Below, in pieces: positions 58,974 to 64,000 of a DNA stretch of 64,000 nt. This DNA is from Tamarix chinensis (Eukaryota > Streptophyta > Magnoliopsida > Caryophyllales > Tamaricaceae): the NCBI GenBank assembly GCA_030549775.1, contig CM060171.1, forward strand, positions 143,562,859 to 143,626,858. The letters run 5' to 3'. The stretch's first letter is position 1; each line of letters begins with the position of its first letter. A program made the translations under genes and the position numbers. The notes under the pieces were generated by a model, which saw only the letters and a list, made by a program, of their open reading frames with translations, made no database searches and was not told the origin of the DNA.

Positions 58974-59285
58974 TATAAATAGGCCATATAACGTGTAATA
59001 CGTAGATAATTTTTGACAGAATACAATTGCTGAGTTTTCTCTCGATCCTTCTCGCGACTTGTCTCTCTCTCTCAGCGAACCTCTCACTCGCTCTTCTTCT
59101 CTGTGTCTGCTCTCTCTCACTTGATCGAACTTGATCATTCTTTCTTCGATTTCAGTTGTCGTTGTAAAAACTGTGCCTCTGAATCTTTGGATCTTCCTTT
59201 GGAGTTTTCCTTAGGCTGAACCGGCGAATCGAACTTTGCGCTCGATTAACTTCTCGATCCTTTCGTGAAACCCTAATAAGTTTCC
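58974..59285 (+). promoter_or_regulatory. Promoter-like TATA box with CT-rich leader, no gene attached
   Basis: TATAAATAGG at 58974-58983 is followed about 60 bp later by a pyrimidine-rich stretch (CTCTCGATCC, GTCTCTCTCTCTC, CTCTCTCTCAC) to about 59130, and then by GAAACCCTAATAAG. This is how many plant promoters and LTR R/U5 regions look. No coding sequence or RT follows, so a solo LTR or a detached promoter are both possible. Confidence 0.35.
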
Positions 59286-59299
59286 ATCACCATAACTCT

Positions 59300-60070
59300 T
59301 GAATATCAATATTGGTGGTAAAGTTTCGTTGTTTTCTTGTGGGATTTGAGTTGGAGAGATATATATAGGTGTAAAAAGACTAAAAGATAGTTTATTAGGT
59401 TAGTGGAAAGATAAGATAGAATTCGAAGAAGATTTTTTTTTTTGTTTCAAGGTTGAGATTACTAGGGTTAATCTAGTAGCTCCATACGACCTCAAGCCAA
59501 TGGGTAGTCGACCAACCCTTCTTGGCTAACTTTCAACATTTTTTGATTGATAGCTTTGAGTTCCAACGTAATTTTAACCATGATCCTCTCTGATTCAAAA
59601 AATATGATAAATATAAAAGTTGTATATCTTGATCTTGTATTTCTAAGTTAGCTTTAATTAGCTTAATGGAAGCTTGGATAAAACATTTATGGCTGTAATA
59701 CCAAAAGCTATTTTTGTTATTTCATGCGAAAGTACAAGTTGATTGCCTTACGTACAAAGATCCTCAAACCATCTCATTTTTACTTCTTTTCTTCATTATT
59801 GATCTCAAATTAATACCTATGGTTAATGCGAGGTTAAATTGGTCTTTTATAAGAAAAAATAATGCAAAGTATGAGGATTAACATTATAAAAATAAGACAT
59901 AAAATGCACTTATTAATTTTATATGTGCCCATTAGGCTTAATATATTAAAAAAAAAAAGAGACAATATTGTAGAATGTCATCTAGTGCAACTTTATTCCT
60001 TTGAAATAGAAAACAAAATACAAAAATACTTTAATGTTAGTACTAGTTTGGTAAAACGAATAATTTTTAT
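59300..60070. other. AT-rich DNA, nothing recognised
   Basis: Only short, stop-bounded frames, including an 81-codon frame at 59862-60107 with Lys/Ile/Asn bias that reflects base composition. Confidence 0.45.
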
Positions 60071-60082
60071 TAGGTTCTCATC

Positions 60083-61017
60083 ATTAAGACTAGAATCAAA
60101 TCATTAGATCATATTGGTTCAAATTGGATAGGTTTATCATCTTTCGATCGAAATTTTGTACCTGATATTTGTCATTTGCTACTTGCAATTACTTGAAAGT
60201 TTTAGAATTTTTTCTTCTAGGATATCCAAAGCTTTTTATTGGATATGTGATCGCCAAATATCTGAAACACCCCTAGTTGGTAGGCTATATAAAATTATTG
60301 GTTTTTGTGACATTATTTAAAGATAAGTTTATGAGTTGGTTAAAGAGAATTTTCTTTTATTTTAAATAAAAAATGAGGCTTCTATTTGGAAATAAATTCC
60401 ATTATTAAATGAACTACATAAAATATCCCTCATTTAGCTACAACCTCCTACTTCTTATCTCCTTCCTCCTTTGTTGTCTACCTTACCCTTCTCTCCCTCA
60501 TTATCTTCTTTGCCTTACTCTTCTCTTTCCCCTTCTAATTAACTTCTCTCCTAATTCCTAAACATTCAACGCAACAACACACAATACAAATCTAGTACAA
60601 CTCCTCACTCACACACTAGGTCTACCAATCAAATACAAGGTAGCAACTATGTTTTTCTTCCTTAAAAAATCAATTGATTTGGTTCTAGTACTTTATTTTT
60701 CGTTCTCAACCCGTGAAAGTAGTTGATGGAACAATGACCTTCCAATGATAGTGGCTCATGCCACGATACCCTTCCAACGGAACCGACTCATGTAGTAGTA
60801 ATGGTGTTTATAAATCAAATATCCGGAAAAAAGATTTGGATATTTGATACTTTAGTTATCTAGAATTTTAGATCAGATAAAAAATAATTTATTGGATATC
60901 TAAAAATTTTGAGTAGGTCACGAATGAGAAATATTAGATAAAAAATTATTCAATCAAGAAATAATAAATAGAACCAATTTAAACTGATATGATCTAATGA
61001 TTTGACTTTAGTCTTAT
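60083..61017. mobile_element. MITE-like inverted-repeat element
   Basis: 60085-60128 (AAGACTAGAATCAAATCATT...) is repeated inverted at 60974-61015 (...AATGATTTGACTTTAGTCTT), with about 40 bp at roughly 85 percent identity by eye. A TAGGGGTGTTTCAGATATTT-type end (inverted) occurs at 60255-60275 and ATATC/GATAT-rich ends occur at 60800-61370. A second, hAT-like element may therefore be interleaved with the first. Confidence 0.45.
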
Positions 61018-61389
61018 ATTATATTATGTTTAATTAGTAATTAAAAATTTTGGTTAATATTTAAATATTTAATCAAAATAATAATTAAAAAGGATAAAAT
61101 TTACCTACAAAAAACACTCTCATTTTAAGCTACACACACACATAAATGCTTATATATAATAAAATTTTATGAATAATAAATGATATTTATAGTATATATG
61201 TATATAATTTATCAAATCATATATCCAAATTATTTGATATTTTATTGATCGGATTTGTTATTTGATTTGAAAAAAAAAAGAATATCGGGCTAGTTATTTG
61301 ATTTTTGGATCAAATCGATTCAAATATCAGATCAGATTATTTAATATTAGATAACATGAACAACCCTATATAGTGGTGGCCTTCGAGCG

Positions 61390-62030
61390 AAAGCTTCTCA
61401 TGATGCATTGGAATGTCAAAGCCTCATGCATTTAAGGTTTTCAAGAATTATAACTTCACCCAATTGACCCATTCTAAACTTATATCCTGACACATACATG
61501 GCTTGCCAACATGAATGCTTGAAGAAACTATTTCATTGCAACATAATTTCTTAAATGTGGAAATAGTCTCGGTGTATTGAGTTAGGGAGTATTGGTACAT
61601 CTATTAGGCAGCACCAATATTTCTCAATCTAGATTAAGTACTAGTAGATCTAGAAGATCTCAATTTGTATTGAAGACTAGTATATCTAGATTGGAGAGTG
61701 GTAGATTTGAAAATGGAACATTTTCTAACAAGTAATTTAAAATATATAAGATTTAGTATTTGGTAAGATCATAAATATACTTATATTTACCAAGTTTGAA
61801 TATGGGGATGATTTATATGAAAACACCATAGACTTGGCTAGTCAGGCATTACTGATTACAAAGAGCAAATATATTGACTACACAATCGTGATTTATTTGA
61901 TATAATAAAAAACTTGAGTATTTTTGTTGGCATGCTATCCATAATTGCTTTAATTTATTCATATTTATTCATGAATATAATTTAAGTATTTTTTTAATTA
62001 AAATTATGATAAGTCAAAGGAAATAAAATT
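61390..62030. other. AT-rich DNA, nothing recognised
   Basis: Contains a small imperfect inverted/direct repeat set around CTAGATTGGAGA/AATCTAGATTAAG at 61625-61700. No coding. Confidence 0.4.
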
Positions 62031-62038
62031 CATCAGAT

Positions 62039-62398
62039 AGGACCGAGGGTCATGGAGTTACTGCTTCAGCGCGACATAAAAGTGAAACTAAACAAGCACC
62101 ACAATCGACTTTTATGGGTTTAATAAATATTACAAAATCTTTGCTAGTGGGACACAATGCAACAACAAAATGTATGAGGTCATCACATGAACAAACTCCA
62201 AAGCAAGTCCAAGATGAAGCATTATAACAAGCTAATTCTGATTATAAGTTGCCTACAATGCTGACATTTGCGGACTATATAGGTTGTCCATCATTTATGA
62301 CAAATGTAATTATTCTATCATCATTGATTCATATGGTTCAGCCATCATCTTTACTTGATATAGCTATAAAGGGTAGTTTTAGATTACATTGTAGATAA
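62039..62398 (+). pseudogene. Open relic of unknown protein with one internal stop
   Basis: Frame 62039-62398 (120 codons with final TAA) has only one internal TAA (about 62225). It reads RTEGHGVTASARHKSETKQA, FMGLINITKSLLVGHN, LPTMLTFADYIGCPSFM and SSLLDIAIKGSFRLHCR. The composition is protein-like, but I do not recognise it. It may be a fragment of a DNA-transposon-encoded protein. Short PSSxxHMVHP-like repeats follow at 62440-62480. Confidence 0.25.
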
Positions 62399-62697
62399 AC
62401 AATAACAGTGGGTTGATCACCCTTTAGTGGGCCACCATCCTCATTCCACATGGTTCACCCATCCTCCTCAACTCACATGGATTAGCCACCCTTCTTTACC
62501 TATGTACATTCTCTGCCACTTGTAAATAAATATAAAGTTGATAATGGTGGTAATGATAATGATGATGATGATGCAATACTAGATGAATGAGGCATACACT
62601 TGAGGATGATTGACACTTGGTTAGACCATGTCCTGGATGTCCAAGGTTTGGAAATGCTAGTTCAAAAATTTATCATTTTATTTATTATTTTATTTGT

Positions 62698-64000
62698 TAA
62701 ATATAATTCCCCAAAATTCACTATTTTTTTTAATTAAAACAGAATCACTTAAATTTAGACCTATGAATTTTGGGGATATTACCGCCATACTTGGTACCAA
62801 ACCGGTTTTCTATGATCGTTTCAATACCAAGTGCTAAGGCTAAGAAAAGATTATTGTTAAACTTAGCCAAATAATACTAATAATATTAATAATACTAATA
62901 CTAATAATCTACTCAGCCAAATAGGTTCAACCTTAATAAAAAATAATAATACTAATAATATTGAACCTAATATTAGTAGTAGTAGTAGTAGTAATAATAA
63001 TAATATTCGAATAATAGGCTAAATTTAAAATAAAATAAAATAAACTTAATTAAATAGGGAAAAAGGGTTGAGAGGGTTTAGGGTTCAACCTTAGGCTAGT
63101 GTTGACAGGCGGCACCGGTGGTGGTACACAACGGTGGCAGCGGTGGCCGAAAAAAGAGAAGAAAATGGAAAAAGTGGAGGGCTAGGAAAAAGAGAAAGAG
63201 AAAGAGGGTGGAAGTAAGGGTGGTTATGGTTGTCTAGAAGGAGAGGAACATAATGAGGGTGGCGGCGCAACCAAAGGTGGCGGAGCACGGAGGCGGCAAT
63301 GGTGGCCGAATGGGGAAGAAGAAGAGAAAGAGAGGAGGAGAGGAAGGGCGAGGAAAAGAAAGGTAAGGGAAGATAGAGGAGAGTCTACAAAACAGATTGG
63401 GAGGTGTAGGGAGCGGTGGCTACGACAGGAGAGGTGGCTAATGGTGGTTCGAAGGGCAGTGGAGGTGGAAGAGAGGGCTGATTGGGAAGCAAACTTTACA
63501 TAGGCGGAGTGGCTTGTGTAGGGAAAATTTAGGGATATGGGAGGTTTAGGTGGGTAAAGGGAGATATAGGGAAGGCTTAGGTAGGCGGAGTAGGTGGCGG
63601 CGTTGGCCGATGGAGGCAGAATGGTTTTCTAAAGTGGCGGTGGTGGCAAGGTCGGAAAATTCTAGGTAGGAATCAAAAGCTCGAACCCAGGCTCATTATG
63701 GGGTATGCATAGATTTTAGACGAGAGGGGAGGGTTCTGTGGGTTGGTGGGGGAGTAATGCAGGTAGGGTTAGGGTCACCAGAAATGTCATTTGGCCAATG
63801 AAAATATAGGTAGCAGCAAGGAAGGTGATTGGCTGGGATAAGGGAAATCGTGCGGGGAGAGGGGAGAGTTGGTTGGGAGAGATAGTCGAAGAGTCAGCAG
63901 GGAAGAGGGAGAAGCAAAACGGCCGATTAACGGTGTGATCGGCGGCAAAAAACCAGAGCTTTTGGCGATGGTGTAGGTCGTTGACGGGAGGAAGAGGAAG
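62698..64000 (-). mobile_element. Giant-LTR family A, partial antisense copy, continues past window end
   Basis: 62705-62850 matches the 3' terminus of family A (CCCCAAAATTCAC, GGGGATATTACCGCCA, TTGGTACCAAACCGG, CCAAGTGCTAAGGCTAAG), equivalent to 49960-50095. It then jumps at about 62870 to AAT repeats, then to the purine-rich segment GGGTTGAGAGGGTTTAGGGT (63064), which matches 55467 onward, and GAGGGTTCTGTGGG (63728), which matches 56099. So some 4 kb is deleted internally. Its 5' end lies beyond 64000. Confidence 0.78.

Overview
This window looks like repeat-rich nuclear DNA from a flowering plant, probably a eudicot. The base composition is AT-rich, one multi-exon gene has GT-AG introns, and most of the sequence is layers of plant LTR retrotransposons, LINEs and hAT-like elements. 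I see no bacterial-type operons, rRNA, tRNA or CRISPR arrays. The only gene I can support as probably intact is a UBP23-type ubiquitin-specific protease, 25187-36889 on the plus strand, with 11 coding exons and a predicted length of 915 aa.

Region 1 (1-20023) is a decayed Athila-type Ty3/gypsy retrotransposon on the plus strand: gag, protease, RT/RNase H, integrase, an env-like ORF, a polypurine tract and a 1.49-kb 3' LTR. The 5' LTR lies outside the window. Two very long TG...CA sequences are inserted in it. The first (812-5075) lies in gag and the second (5973-10932) lies just behind the protease active site, with a perfect 5-bp target duplication. Both look like solo copies of giant LTRs.

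Region 2 (20024-24840) is AT-rich debris: a LINE 3' end, a possible further LTR, and an antisense LINE ORF1 relic. Region 3 (24841-37780) is the UBP23-like gene. Its introns carry two tandem duplications, a 949-bp hAT-type element with a perfect 8-bp target duplication, and an unexplained open reading frame.

Region 4 (37785-49050) holds a degraded element flanked by direct repeats, a CCCAACC-rich element related to the intronic hAT element, a 2.8-kb LINE ORF2 pseudogene with a poly-A tail and target duplication, and an antisense Ty3/gypsy RT relic. Region 5 (49090-57098, and 62698 to the window end) returns to the giant-LTR family on the minus strand, with one copy inserted inside another. 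Between these two blocks are a tandem repeat, a promoter-like segment, MITE-like inverted repeats and a short unrecognised open relic.

I found no defence or biosynthetic system. The most unusual thing here is the giant-LTR family. Its members (4.3-5.0 kb) share a 3' half but have unrelated 5' halves, meet at a splice-donor-like site, and carry CCACCGG subterminal repeats, a TATA box with a pyrimidine-rich leader, triplet arrays and telo-box minisatellites.
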